The position numbers and the translations under genes are program-made. 38,614 bases of DNA, taken from Fibrobacter sp. GTDB taxonomy: Bacteria; Fibrobacterota; Fibrobacteria; Fibrobacterales; Fibrobacteraceae. The stretch spans positions 1 through 38,614 of the forward strand of contig JAFVTX010000006.1 of NCBI GenBank assembly GCA_017503015.1, written 5' to 3'. Positions 30,645 to 38,614 of the stretch are shown here, piece by piece (position 1 is the first letter of the stretch; the number at the start of each line of letters is the position of its first letter). Under the pieces are notes generated by a model. It was not told the origin of the DNA and searched no databases. It saw only the letters and a program-made list of their open reading frames with translations.

Positions 30645-31607
30645 ATGGGAAAGAAATCTTTTGCACTTGGACGCGGTCTTTCTGACATTCTCAAGGACCA
30701 TGACGCTAATAAGAATTTTTCTGCCAACGCCCCCCAGGGCGAGTCTTCCAATGGACAGCAGGTCGTAGAAATCCAGCTGGACCTGATCGACCCAAACCCG
30801 TTTCAACCCCGCAAGTTTTTCAGCGACGACGAACTTTCAGAACTGGCCGAAACCATCAAGACCCACGGGCTTCTGACTCCCATCAACGTGCGGAGCGTAA
30901 ACGGCCGCTACCAGATTATCAGCGGTGAACGCCGCACCCGCGCAAGCAGGCTTGCAGGCCTCAAGACCATCAAGGCCCAGGTGTTCAGCGACATTGGCGA
31001 CAAGGCCATGGCCGAATGGGCTCTTATCGAAAATATCCAGCGCGTGGACCTGAACCCCATCGAGACGGCGCAGTCCTACCAGCAGCTCATCGACAACCAC
31101 GACTACACTCACGAAGACCTGGCAAAGGCGGTAGGCAAGTCCCGTTCCGCCATCACCAACGCGCTCCGACTGCTGAAACTCCCGGACCAGGTGCAGTACT
31201 GGATCCAAGAAGGCAAGCTCTCTTCTGGAGCGGCCCGCGCCCTCTGCAGCGACAAGATTGCCGACGTAGAAGCCCTTGCAAAGAGAATCATCGACGAAGG
31301 CCTGAACGTCCGCCAGATCGAGGCAATTTCCAGAGGCGAAGAAATTGACCCGACTAAAGTCGAAAAGCAAGAAAAAGAAAATAATGAAAAGCCTGCAGCA
31401 AGTCCTGCGGCTTCTGGAAATCCGCCCAAGCCGAAGCCGGAACTCAGTGCCGACATGAAACAGTTCGAGTCCAAGCTGGAAACCTATTTCGGCACCAAGG
31501 TGGCAATCAACCCCAGCGCAGGTTCCGAAACCAAGGGAACCATCGTAATTAACTATTATTCCATGGACGACCTGAACCGTATCCAGCAACTCATGGAAAA
31601 CGCCTAG
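30645..31607 (+). CDS. parB: Chromosome partitioning protein ParB
   Basis: The 320-residue protein has the CTP-binding ParB/sulfiredoxin motif ISGERRTRA (92-100), the PFQPRKFF box, and the HTH YTHEDLAKAVGKSRSAITNAL (about 150-172) that reads parS. A Pro/Lys-rich linker (about 240-265) leads to a C-terminal dimerisation region. It loads on parS and spreads as a CTP-dependent clamp; parS copies lie 1.7-5 kb upstream. ATG at 30645 has no obvious strong ribosome site because the repeat array directly precedes it. Confidence 0.96.
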   Translation: MGKKSFALGRGLSDILKDHDANKNFSANAPQGESSNGQQVVEIQLDLIDPNPFQPRKFFSDDELSELAETIKTHGLLTPINVRSVNGRYQIISGERRTRASRLAGLKTIKAQVFSDIGDKAMAEWALIENIQRVDLNPIETAQSYQQLIDNHDYTHEDLAKAVGKSRSAITNALRLLKLPDQVQYWIQEGKLSSGAARALCSDKIADVEALAKRIIDEGLNVRQIEAISRGEEIDPTKVEKQEKENNEKPAASPAASGNPPKPKPELSADMKQFESKLETYFGTKVAINPSAGSETKGTIVINYYSMDDLNRIQQLMENA

Positions 31608-31614
31608 GAAACTT

Positions 31615-32412
31615 ATGAAAGGCAAGTACTACACCATACAGATTATCCCGGAAGATTCCGAGAAGGTGAGAAAGTTCAAGGTTCGCACCTGGTGGTTCGC
31701 CTTTATCAAGATTTCCCTGGTCGTGATCATCCTCGTGCTGGGACTGTTCATCTACCATCTCGGGAAAATCAACCGCATCGTGGCAAGCTACGAAAAAATG
31801 CGGGTGACCAACGCCCAGCTGGTCAAGAAGGACAACAACTACGAAGAAATGTTCTCCCGCCTGGATTCCCTGTGGATTTTGGAAGAACGCATCCAGAACA
31901 TCTTCGAGACTTTTTTGGAAAACGATTCTGCAAAAATCAACAGCATTATCGACAAGAACAAGTTCGCCCATACGCCCGTCGAAAAAATCCAGGTGGACTA
32001 CGAAGGTATCCACGGCTGGCAGCCCCTTTCTGAAAAAATCAAGCTGGAACACATCCCCAGTGTTCTGCCCGTGGTTGGAATCGAAAGCAAGAAGTTTTCC
32101 GAAGAAGAAAACCATCTTGGCATAGATATTTCGGCACAGGCCGGAAACCCGGTATTCGCATCGGGAGCTGGCAACGTGGTCTTTGCAGGCCAAAAAGATG
32201 AACTGGGAAACACCATTGTCATTGACCACCAGAACGGCTACAGGTCGAGCTATTCTCATCTGAAGACGATCAACGTGAGAAAGGGTTATACCGTAAGCAA
32301 GGGCGACATTATCGGTACAGTCGGGAGCACCGGCAATACCAGCGGCGCCCACTTGCATTTTGAAATTACAAAAGACGGAATCAACTTGAATCCGTCAGAT
32401 TTCATAGACTAA
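31615..32412 (+). CDS. M23-family peptidoglycan endopeptidase, membrane-anchored
   Basis: The 265-residue protein has one transmembrane helix (about 28-48), a coiled-coil-like stretch (50-110) and an M23 domain with zinc and catalytic residues H167 and D171 (NHLGID), H215 (YSHL) and H246/H248 (HLHFE). It should cut cross-bridges of peptidoglycan in the periplasm. Pairing with a bactofilin gene is common and associated with cell shape or local wall growth. It begins 8 bp after parB. Confidence 0.92.
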   Translation: MKGKYYTIQIIPEDSEKVRKFKVRTWWFAFIKISLVVIILVLGLFIYHLGKINRIVASYEKMRVTNAQLVKKDNNYEEMFSRLDSLWILEERIQNIFETFLENDSAKINSIIDKNKFAHTPVEKIQVDYEGIHGWQPLSEKIKLEHIPSVLPVVGIESKKFSEEENHLGIDISAQAGNPVFASGAGNVVFAGQKDELGNTIVIDHQNGYRSSYSHLKTINVRKGYTVSKGDIIGTVGSTGNTSGAHLHFEITKDGINLNPSDFID

Positions 32413-32441
32413 TAAAATTTTTAATTCATTGGAGAAACAAC

Positions 32442-32807
32442 ATGCCAGGTAAAGAACAGGAAATTACCCAGATCAGCAACACCATTACCATCAAGGGCGA
32501 CATTATCGGCAAGAGCGATGTCCGCGTGGCAGGTGTAGTTAACGGAAGCATCAGCATCGATGGCGAACTCATTATCGAAAAGAGCGGCCACATCGAAGGC
32601 GAAATCAAGACCAAGTCTGCTGTGATTGCAGGCTCCATCAAGGGCAATATCGACTGCTCCGAAAAAATGATTCTCGAAAGTTCTTCCCAGTTCGTAGGGA
32701 ACATCAAGACCAAACAGCTCATTATCCAGGAAGGTGCCATGTTCCAGGGTAACTGCCAGATGGGTATTCCTTCTACACCTGCAGCCCAACCTAAGGAAAA
32801 GGCATAA
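32442..32807 (+). CDS. Bactofilin
   Basis: The 121-residue protein has the bactofilin right-handed beta-helix core: ITIKGDIIGKSDVRVAGVV, then IEGEIKTKSAVIAGSIKGNI and so on, with the repeated short strands of this polymer-forming cytoskeletal family. GGAG precedes the ATG by eight bases. It follows the M23 peptidase gene by 29 bp, and the two likely work together on the wall. It is short for the family, mostly lacking tails. Confidence 0.95.
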   Translation: MPGKEQEITQISNTITIKGDIIGKSDVRVAGVVNGSISIDGELIIEKSGHIEGEIKTKSAVIAGSIKGNIDCSEKMILESSSQFVGNIKTKQLIIQEGAMFQGNCQMGIPSTPAAQPKEKA

Positions 32808-32880
32808 TTCCACACCTATATCAGTATTATCTTTTTATTTATATATAGAGATAATTATACTGATACTGTGAATTGTGGAA
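32808..32880 (+). other. Long hairpin directly after the bactofilin gene
   Basis: Arms: TTCCACA (32808-32814) with TGTGGAA (32874-32880), TATCAGTAT (32819-32827) with ATACTGATA (32857-32865), TATCT with AGATA inside. No T-run follows. It may stabilise the 3' end of the par operon transcript. Confidence 0.55.
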
Positions 32881-32885
32881 AGAAA

Positions 32886-33025
32886 TGTTGAAGGGTAGGT
32901 ACTAGTTTTTAATCCTCAACAAGATACGATATTCACATGGAATATTGAATATGTTGAAGATTGAAAACGAGTCCACTTTTTTCAATGTTGATTACTGTTG
33001 AAAGAAAATTTTCAACTTCTGTTGA
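32886..33025. other. Cluster of TGTTGA hexamers in the 257-bp gap
   Basis: TGTTGA or its complement occurs at 32886, 32916 (minus), 32952, 32986, 32996 and 33020. The gap also holds a direct repeat AGGTGCCA (33055 and 33104) before the phosphoesterase. No gene is visible. The same hexamer occurs in the origin region at 25359 and 28942. Confidence 0.5.
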
Positions 33026-33144
33026 CAGAAAAATCACGAAGGGGCATTAAAAACAGGTGCCAAAAATGATTTTAATCACATTTGAAAAGAATAAGTGGAA
33101 AATAGGTGCCAGCGGGGCAAGGTAAAGACTATATTTCTCACTAG

Positions 33145-33888
33145 ATGGGTTGTAAGTTGTTGAAGATAGGGCAGATATCGGATCTCCACATAGGCGAGGA
33201 CGAAAACCTCGTGCAGGGGATTGATGTGCGTGCCAATTTTCAGAAGGCCCTCCGTTCCAAGTCCATAAAGGATATGGACCTGTTGGTATTGTCTGGTGAC
33301 CTGGCCAACGAAGACGGGGAGCCCGGCGCTTACCGTTTTGTCTTTGAGCAGGTGAAAGACCTTAAGTTTCCCGTGCTGGTCATTCCTGGCAACCACGACC
33401 GTCTTGACACCATGGCCCAGTTTTTTGACCTGCAGGGCAAGATTCACGGCGAAAAATGCTATTTCAAGTACGAAATTGCAGGCCGGACGCTGTTTTTCCT
33501 GGATAGCGCCTGCGGGACTGTTTCCAAGGACCAGCTGGACTGGTTAAAAGCGGAAGCCGCCAAGATCCAGGGCGAAATTTTCCTGTTTATGCACCATCCG
33601 CCCTGCCTCTGCGGTCACCGGTTCATGGATTCCAAGTATTCCCTCAAGAACAAGGAAGAGGTGCAAGCGGTCTTTGCCGAAATCCAGAATCTGACACATA
33701 TCTTCTGTGGCCACTACCATTCCCATTTTGAGCTGGACATGGGCCGGCAGAAGGTCCACGTGGCCCCTTCCACCCAGATGCAAATAGATTCCCACGCCCC
33801 GAACTTTATCCTCAAGAGTTCCGCTCCCGAGTGGATGACCATAGAAATTGGCGAAAATTTCGTAGAAACGGCAGTTTATTTGCGCTAA
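33145..33888 (+). CDS. Calcineurin-like metallophosphoesterase
   Basis: The 247-residue protein has all five metal motifs: SDLHIG (D and H), SGDLANED, IPGNHDRLD, MHHPPC and CGHYHSH. It is like CpdA-type 3',5'-cyclic nucleotide phosphodiesterases in length and motif spacing, although the substrate is unverified. No good ribosome site is seen before the ATG. It stands alone between the hexamer region and the tRNA promoter. Confidence 0.88.
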   Translation: MGCKLLKIGQISDLHIGEDENLVQGIDVRANFQKALRSKSIKDMDLLVLSGDLANEDGEPGAYRFVFEQVKDLKFPVLVIPGNHDRLDTMAQFFDLQGKIHGEKCYFKYEIAGRTLFFLDSACGTVSKDQLDWLKAEAAKIQGEIFLFMHHPPCLCGHRFMDSKYSLKNKEEVQAVFAEIQNLTHIFCGHYHSHFELDMGRQKVHVAPSTQMQIDSHAPNFILKSSAPEWMTIEIGENFVETAVYLR

Positions 33889-33901
33889 TGCCTTGAATTT
33901 T

Positions 33902-33907
33902 TATAAT
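33902..33907 (+). promoter_or_regulatory. -10 box of the tRNA-Met gene
   Basis: TATAAT lies 24 bp before the mature tRNA start. The -35 is weak (TTGCGC at 33880-33885, 16-base spacer). Confidence 0.55.
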
Positions 33908-33931
33908 TTCTTTCTAAATTTGGTTCAAAAT

Positions 33932-34003
33932 GGCGGTTTAGCTCAGCGGTAGAGCACTGGAATCATAATCCATTGGTCCGGGGTTCAAATCCCTGAACCG
34001 CTA
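33932..34003 (+). tRNA. tRNA-Met (CAT)
   Basis: All arms fold: acceptor GGCGGTT with AACCGCT, D-stem GCTC/GAGC, anticodon loop ATCATAA with CAT anticodon, T-arm CGGGG-TTCAAAT-CCCTG. The first anticodon pair is a C-T mismatch and acceptor pair 1-72 is G-U. The absence of the initiator-type C-A top pair favours elongator Met; an Ile-CAT identity is possible. CCA is not encoded. Confidence 0.92.
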
Positions 34004-34007
34004 TTAC

Positions 34008-34076
34008 AAAAAAAAAGAGGCGCGTATGTTGAAAAAAATTCTAGCGATTTTAATTCTGGCTACCGCCTCTTTTTTT
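34008..34076 (+). promoter_or_regulatory. Hairpin enclosing the start codon of the lipoprotein gene
   Basis: AAAAAAAGAGGCG (ending 34022) is the exact complement of CGCCTCTTTTTTT (34064-34076). The ribosome site GAGG lies in the 5' arm and the ATG in the loop. With the closing U-run it also resembles an intrinsic terminator placed inside the coding start. Confidence 0.55.
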
Positions 34077-34451
34077 GTTGCCTGTAACCAAGAAGAAAAG
34101 GTGACTCCCGAAGTCATTCAGGCCAAGGTGGCCGCCGAAAAGTCGGCTCCCATCGTCAAGGTAGATGAATTCCAGTCTCCTAGCAGCCCTGTCATCGATT
34201 CTACCAAGGCCAAGCAGTATGTCAAGGCCAGCGCCGCCCTGGTGGAACTGGGCGTTACCTGGTCCGAAAAGATCGACAAGGCCGAAGATTCCGAGAAGGT
34301 CCAGATTCTGAATGCCTACAACGTGGCCCGCGACCAGCTTTGCGCCCGCGTGGGTCTTGCCGGCATCGCCGAATTCAACTGGATTACCAAGGTAGCGCTC
34401 CCCAACCCGCAGAACGAAGCGGTGTTTAAGGCAGCTGGCTTGAGACAATAA
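34026..34451 (+). CDS. Small lipoprotein, unknown function
   Basis: The 141-residue protein has a lipoprotein signal peptide (ILAILILATASFFVAC, lipid-bearing Cys at residue 20). After it comes an acidic region, then a helical stretch (AKQYVKASAALVELGVTW onward). No known family. The start codon lies 22 bp after the tRNA gene, so its message may come from a tRNA-mRNA co-transcript. Confidence 0.8.
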   Translation: MLKKILAILILATASFFVACNQEEKVTPEVIQAKVAAEKSAPIVKVDEFQSPSSPVIDSTKAKQYVKASAALVELGVTWSEKIDKAEDSEKVQILNAYNVARDQLCARVGLAGIAEFNWITKVALPNPQNEAVFKAAGLRQ

Positions 34452-34476
34452 ACCGAGTTTCTTTATTGATATTTTT

Positions 34477-34504
34477 TCCCGGCTTTTGAGTCGGGATTTT
34501 TTTT
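34477..34504 (+). terminator. Rho-independent terminator after the lipoprotein gene
   Basis: TCCCGGC-ttttga-GTCGGGA stem (seven pairs, one G-U) followed by eight T residues. Confidence 0.9.
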
Positions 34505-34579
34505 GTCCAATAAATTCCGGCAATGCTTTTCAACAAAATGAATATATTTGTACAAAAGGAATGTCTAGAGGAATTGACA

Positions 34580-35209
34580 ATGGAAAACGTGACGGTCTTT
34601 AACCATCCTTTAATCCAGCACAAGATTTCGCTATTGCGCGACAAGAATACGGATACAAATGAATTCCGTCGCCTGGTCGAAGAGATTGCCATGCTTGAGG
34701 GTTTCGAGGCTTTGTCGGACCTTCCGCTGGAGGACAGGGAGGTCGAAACCCCGATAGAAAAATGCACTACGCCAGTGCTGGCCGGACGCAAGCTCGTGCT
34801 GGCTCCCATCTTGCGTGCTGGACTTGGCATGGTGCCTGGCATGCTTGCGCTGGTGCCGTCTGCCAAGGTAGGGCATATCGGGCTTTTTCGTAACGAGGCA
34901 ACTCACGAACCCGTGGAATACTACTGCAAATTGCCAGCCGCCATAGACCAGCGAGTCATTGTGGTGGTAGACCCGATGCTTGCCACGGGCGGCTCCGCTG
35001 TCGATGCTATCAGCATGATCAAAAAACGTGGCGGCAAAAAAATCAAGTTTGTGTGTATTATTGCCGCTCCCGATGGCCTTAAAAACCTGCACGAGGTGCA
35101 CCCCGATGTACAGATTTACGTGGGGCACCTGGACCGCTGCCTGAACGAAGACGCCTACATTTGCCCGGGTCTTGGCGACGCCGGCGACAGGGTATTCGGA
35201 ACAAAATAG
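34580..35209 (+). CDS. upp: Uracil phosphoribosyltransferase
   Basis: The 209-residue enzyme converts uracil and PRPP to UMP. It has the PRPP loop [13 protein letters not shown] (about 125-137), the [10 protein letters not shown] segment and the uracil-loop region [13 protein letters not shown] at 34580 is chosen because GAGGAA precedes it by eight bases; an earlier ATG at 34523 would place the ribosome site inside the gene. A TATATT at 34543-34548 could be its -10. Confidence 0.97.
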   Translation: MENVTVFNHPLIQHKISLLRDKNTDTNEFRRLVEEIAMLEGFEALSDLPLEDREVETPIEKCTTPVLAGRKLVLAPILRAGLGMVPGMLALVPSAKVGHIGLFRNEATHEPVEYYCKLPAAIDQRVIVVVDPMLATGGSAVDAISMIKKRGGKKIKFVCIIAAPDGLKNLHEVHPDVQIYVGHLDRCLNEDAYICPGLGDAGDRVFGTK

Positions 35210-35216
35210 TTTTAGA

Positions 35217-37379
35217 TTACTGCATGGTGCCTTTTTCAAGGCTGCGGACGGGAATAAAGCTGGTGCTGCCGTCGGAAGATATGATCATGGCCACGCCGGA
35301 CATGTAGTTGAGCCACCTTCTTTTTTCATGATAGCGCACGTTGGCGCGACCGTCCGTCACGTAGGCCAGCAGGGGCACTATCAGGTAGTCGTGGGTGCAC
35401 ATGATGTTTATGCGTTTCATGGTGCCCATGTTCTTCTTGATTTCGCTGATGAGTTGTTCACTACGGGTCCCCAGGTCGTAGAAGGCATCGGAGTAGGAGC
35501 CTGCGAATGCGTACTTGGAATACACCGCCCAGCCGCCGCCATCGGCGGACTTGGAGTATTCCTCCACTTTTTTGGAGTCCTTTACGTACCAGCCGCCATC
35601 CAGAGTGGCGAGCTCCACCAGGTTGTAGTTGGTTTGGCCCTTGCCCTGGGCGATGTTGTCGCAGGTTTCCTGGGTGCGGGTATAGCCGGAATGGGCAAAG
35701 TAGAAGTCTTCGGTACCGCCTGCCGCCTTGAATCGCCCGCCCAGTTCCTGGGCGTACTTGACGCCGTTTTCGGTGAGGTGCCCGCTCTTGCCTGTGCTGT
35801 TGGTGCGTTCGCTATGGCGGATGATGAACACCGCCTTGTCTGTTGGTTTTAGGCTTTTGAAGACTTCTACGATGTCGGTAAATCCGTCGGCTTCGTCCTT
35901 GGTGGCGACGCGCCACTTGCCACCGTCGTAGATATAAGAGATTTCGTGGTTCACTCGGCCTTCGCGGATTTCCTTATCGTAGGCGCCGGGGCCAAAGCCT
36001 GCGGTGTCTTTTTCTAGGGCATTTGCCGTGCGCCAGCGGTTTTGGGTAGCGTCGCAAACAAAGCGTACTCTCGAATGGTCCGCATGTTCGTAATCGTTTG
36101 CGAAGTATACGCTTTGTCCCTGGTTCACAAAGGTGAGCTTGCCTGCGTTTGAACTGTTGCAGGGGCCAAAACCATAGACCATGGGGAAAAAGTTCTGGAT
36201 GTATTTTTCAAAGTTTGGTACGGGTCCAAGGTTCCAAGAAGCGACATTGTTGCGGATTTGACTGTATTTGTTGGTGGAGTCGACTCCGACAATCCAGTCG
36301 GCTATTTTTATTTTCCAGTTGGGGTCGTTCCAGACGCCGTCGCCCTTGAGGTCTTCGGCGAGGTTGTTGGCGAGGTTCAGCATCTCGCCTTCGTCCCGAC
36401 CGCCCTGCAGCATGGCCGAAATGGCCAGCAGGGCGGCGCTGTAGTCGCTGTCTTCGAATATGCTTATTTCTTCGGCAGATGTGTTTTCGAGCTTAACGTC
36501 GTTGATTCCGAAAGCCTCGAGAACTTCGCGTCTTGCTTGGGCCTTCGCCATGTTGATGTCGATGTGGTTCATCAGCAGCTGGTCCACCCGCGGGATTTCC
36601 AAGTGCGTGAGGATGTTCACGTTTGCCTTTGAGGGGTCGCAGGTCCTTGCGGCAAGGGTTACAGGGCTTGCGGAGGTGCCTCCGTTCAGTTCGTTCTTGT
36701 AGTAGCCGGTCACCTTGATTTTTACGCAATTGGAATCGGCATGTACATTGCCAAGGTTAAACTGCCCGTTGTTGGAAACAATACAGCCCTCTGCAATCTG
36801 ACGCATTTCGTGCCCGAAAAAGGAATCTACTTCCTGAACCGTGATGCCGGCGCCCGGAACAAAGGGGCCTTTCTGGGCGAGTCCTGCTATGGGAGAATCG
36901 AAACCGGAAGGCGTTGTGGGCATTTGGTTGTTGTAGTTCTGGTCCCAGGGGTTTCCGTAATTCTGTGATGGAGCGGAGTTAGGTTCGTTGCTTGCCGATG
37001 AGGTGTTTTCGACAGGGAAAATTTTATCCACGGCCTGTAAAAGCCCGTCATTGCAGGTGATGCTGAAACCGGCACTATCTGCGGCACTATGCCATTCGCC
37101 GTTTACGCAGAAATAGGGGAGTGTCTCGTCGCTTACAAAAAAGAAGTGACCTTTGCGCTCTTCGTTACAGTCCGGCAGGTCGCTGGCGTCTTCTACCGTC
37201 AAGGAATCAAAAACGGAGGGCTTTTTTTCGTCCAGGTCTGGTATTTTCGAATCGGACGATATAACCTCGCTGTTCTCGTTCCCCTCATTTTCTTCGGCAC
37301 TGCTCCCGCTAGAGGAACAGCCCGCGAAAAAAAGGGCGAGGGCAAAAATTGCCTTTATTGTGAGCCAGCCGGATTTCAT
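35217..37379 (-). CDS. Large lipoprotein with C-terminal histidine-phosphatase domain
   Basis: The 720-residue protein has a lipoprotein signal (IFALALFFAGC, Cys about residue 21), then a Ser/Glu-rich linker. A long middle part follows, with QKGPFVPGAGITVQEVD and a YKNELNGGTSA strand resembling Fibrobacter-type repeat/domain modules. Residues from about 507 form a histidine phosphatase: RHSER (R521, H522) and the second catalytic His in CTHDY (H663). The phosphatase part may be active, since both His are present. It probably sits on the cell surface. The gene converges on upp with a 7-bp gap. Confidence 0.78.
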   Translation of the reverse strand: MKSGWLTIKAIFALALFFAGCSSSGSSAEENEGNENSEVISSDSKIPDLDEKKPSVFDSLTVEDASDLPDCNEERKGHFFFVSDETLPYFCVNGEWHSAADSAGFSITCNDGLLQAVDKIFPVENTSSASNEPNSAPSQNYGNPWDQNYNNQMPTTPSGFDSPIAGLAQKGPFVPGAGITVQEVDSFFGHEMRQIAEGCIVSNNGQFNLGNVHADSNCVKIKVTGYYKNELNGGTSASPVTLAARTCDPSKANVNILTHLEIPRVDQLLMNHIDINMAKAQARREVLEAFGINDVKLENTSAEEISIFEDSDYSAALLAISAMLQGGRDEGEMLNLANNLAEDLKGDGVWNDPNWKIKIADWIVGVDSTNKYSQIRNNVASWNLGPVPNFEKYIQNFFPMVYGFGPCNSSNAGKLTFVNQGQSVYFANDYEHADHSRVRFVCDATQNRWRTANALEKDTAGFGPGAYDKEIREGRVNHEISYIYDGGKWRVATKDEADGFTDIVEVFKSLKPTDKAVFIIRHSERTNSTGKSGHLTENGVKYAQELGGRFKAAGGTEDFYFAHSGYTRTQETCDNIAQGKGQTNYNLVELATLDGGWYVKDSKKVEEYSKSADGGGWAVYSKYAFAGSYSDAFYDLGTRSEQLISEIKKNMGTMKRINIMCTHDYLIVPLLAYVTDGRANVRYHEKRRWLNYMSGVAMIISSDGSTSFIPVRSLEKGTMQ

Positions 37380-37502
37380 TTGTTACAAAATACATAAAAA
37401 GCAGCATAATTCAAGACTATGGCGATACAAAAAAGAGTCCATTGGTCAGTGAACTTTTCTTTTTTTAAATTTTTAGCCGAAAGTGAATGAAAGGGTAAAG
37501 CT

Positions 37503-38468
37503 ATGAAAAAAATATTTACAGTCCTCTTGTCTGTGGCCGCCATGGCCCTTGCCGAGAATGTTCAGGTTCTTGAGCCCTCCGGTGCGGAATTTTCTACCGA
37601 CGCCCCCCAGGTGGTCATGTCCATCTTGCGTTCTGCCGTGGCCCAGACGGGCAACACCCCGGTGGAATCTTCGGCAGATATCCAGATTCGTACCACCCTC
37701 AGCACCATGGGCTCTTCCATCGTTGTTGTGGTGGAACAGCTCAAGGACGGAACGGTTGTGGGTTCCGGGCGCCAGAAGACGCCTACCGTCGATGACCTGG
37801 ATGTGGCTATCGATGATGCCGTAAAGGCGGCCCTTGCAAATCTCGATGCCGGCAGTGCTCCCGAGTCGGCGGCATACGCTCCGGAGGCGGGCTACCAGGA
37901 CGGTCCGGACGTGGTTTACGTGGTTCCTGTGGAACGCCAGAGCAGCGAAGACCCCAACGACAATTTTGCCCACAAGCGGCCCACCCGTAACTATGTGAGC
38001 TACGGCCTTGGTATGGCCATGTGGCACAACTATGATTTTGAAAATGACGATTACGAAGTGGAAATGTCTTGGGAGCAGGCCTTTGTGTTCCACTATGGCC
38101 GTATTTTTGAAGTGGTGCCCCATGCGGCCATCACCATCATCAACAACATGAACATTTCTTTTGGTTCTGACTGGGAATGGCACGAAACCTTCTTGATTGG
38201 CGGCCGTTACTTTGTGAGCACTGGGAACATTACGCCCTACATTGGACTTGGTGGAGGTCTCGGTATCCAGACCGATGAGCATTATGAAGCAGCCGCCGAA
38301 GGATTTGCCATCGGCCTTGCCACCGGCGCCGAGCTTGGCATTATCTTTTTCCGTAATTCTGCAACCCAGTTGGAACTTGGCCTGGCCTGGGACGCCCTTT
38401 GGGACGGCTTCGAAAGCTTTGACCGTCGATTCGGTTCCGGCAGTTTCTACGTAGCGATTAACTACTAG
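37503..38468 (+). CDS. Exported outer-membrane barrel-like protein
   Basis: A short signal peptide (residues 1-17, IFTVLLSVAAMALA) precedes a ~100-residue domain, an acidic linker, and a C-terminal barrel with strands such as SYGLGMAMWHNYDF, ITPYIGLGGGLGI and TQLELGLAWDALW, ending in an aromatic residue (Tyr). This is the outer-membrane protein pattern. The first domain (SAVAQTGNTPVESSADIQIRTT) may be a conserved Fibrobacter periplasmic domain. No specific function is seen. Confidence 0.72.
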   Translation: MKKIFTVLLSVAAMALAENVQVLEPSGAEFSTDAPQVVMSILRSAVAQTGNTPVESSADIQIRTTLSTMGSSIVVVVEQLKDGTVVGSGRQKTPTVDDLDVAIDDAVKAALANLDAGSAPESAAYAPEAGYQDGPDVVYVVPVERQSSEDPNDNFAHKRPTRNYVSYGLGMAMWHNYDFENDDYEVEMSWEQAFVFHYGRIFEVVPHAAITIINNMNISFGSDWEWHETFLIGGRYFVSTGNITPYIGLGGGLGIQTDEHYEAAAEGFAIGLATGAELGIIFFRNSATQLELGLAWDALWDGFESFDRRFGSGSFYVAINY

Positions 38469-38614
38469 TTTTAGGTCACCTCTAAAAATTCATTTTCAAA
38501 AATTTGGCTGCAACACATCGCGCAGTTTCGTCACTCAAAGTGGTAAAGACCTCCAGTATTCACCACTTTTCGTTCCTGCCTGCGCTCGGTTTCGCTCAAA
38601 TTCTTTTTATCAAA
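38469..38614. other. Terminal region with an inverted repeat, no gene
   Basis: AAAGTGGT (38537-38544) pairs with ACCACTTT (38562-38569) around a 17-base loop. The remaining sequence is GC-mixed and without a reading frame that starts properly. It may be another dispersed element cut by the window edge. Confidence 0.4.

Overview
The window looks like chromosome of a Fibrobacter-type bacterium (phylum Fibrobacterota). Reasons: Ser-rich lipoprotein linkers, a secreted pectate-lyase-like beta-helix protein with a C-terminal sorting-like tail, outer-membrane barrels, and an rsmG-parA-parB-M23 peptidase-bactofilin block. The species assignment is an inference from style and gene content; no database was searched.

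Left third (1-16 kb), defence island. One leftward operon starts with a complete type I restriction-modification set (hsdR, hsdM, hsdS). It continues through a small membrane coiled-coil protein wedged between hsdM and hsdS, a DUF2806-like protein coupled to an Mrr-like nuclease, an unrecognised membrane protein, a GmrSD-like DUF262/HNH protein, and two small unknowns, one of them frameshifted. The DNA becomes visibly more AT-rich towards the left edge. Divergent from hsdR is a rightward three-gene cassette: a Cys-rich 154-aa protein, a single-TRD HsdS-like protein and an HsdM-like protein whose two key methylase motifs are degenerate. It has its own promoter, a palindromic operator and a terminator, and no HsdR. 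A RelE/HigB-like toxin with an HTH antitoxin follows, apparently read from a leaderless message under a palindromic operator.

Middle (17-25 kb), housekeeping and secreted proteins: GNAT acetyltransferase, PL9-like pectate lyase, small HEAGH metalloprotease-like protein, flavin reductase, Cys-rich lipoprotein, NhaA, PRPP synthase and a beta-barrel protein.

Centre (25.3-29 kb), probable replication origin and partition region. A gene-free AT-rich stretch (25.3-25.66 kb) carries one exact and five one-mismatch DnaA boxes and a perfect parS. Three more parS or parS-like sites follow at 27.1, 28.81 and 28.96 kb, next to parA/parB. Genes to the left run mostly leftward and genes to the right mostly rightward. 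The same region is full of repeats: heptad-periodic arrays, palindromic elements resembling REP/REPIN sequences, and four copies of a 61-bp stem-loop repeat. One palindrome-plus-heptad element is inserted in frame inside rsmG and a palindrome lies in frame inside the pectate lyase gene. A macro-domain gene here carries a nonsense codon.

Right third (29-38.6 kb): rsmG-parA-parB-M23-bactofilin, a metallophosphoesterase, tRNA-Met, a small lipoprotein whose start region forms a hairpin, upp, a large lipoprotein with a C-terminal histidine-phosphatase domain, and an outer-membrane protein.
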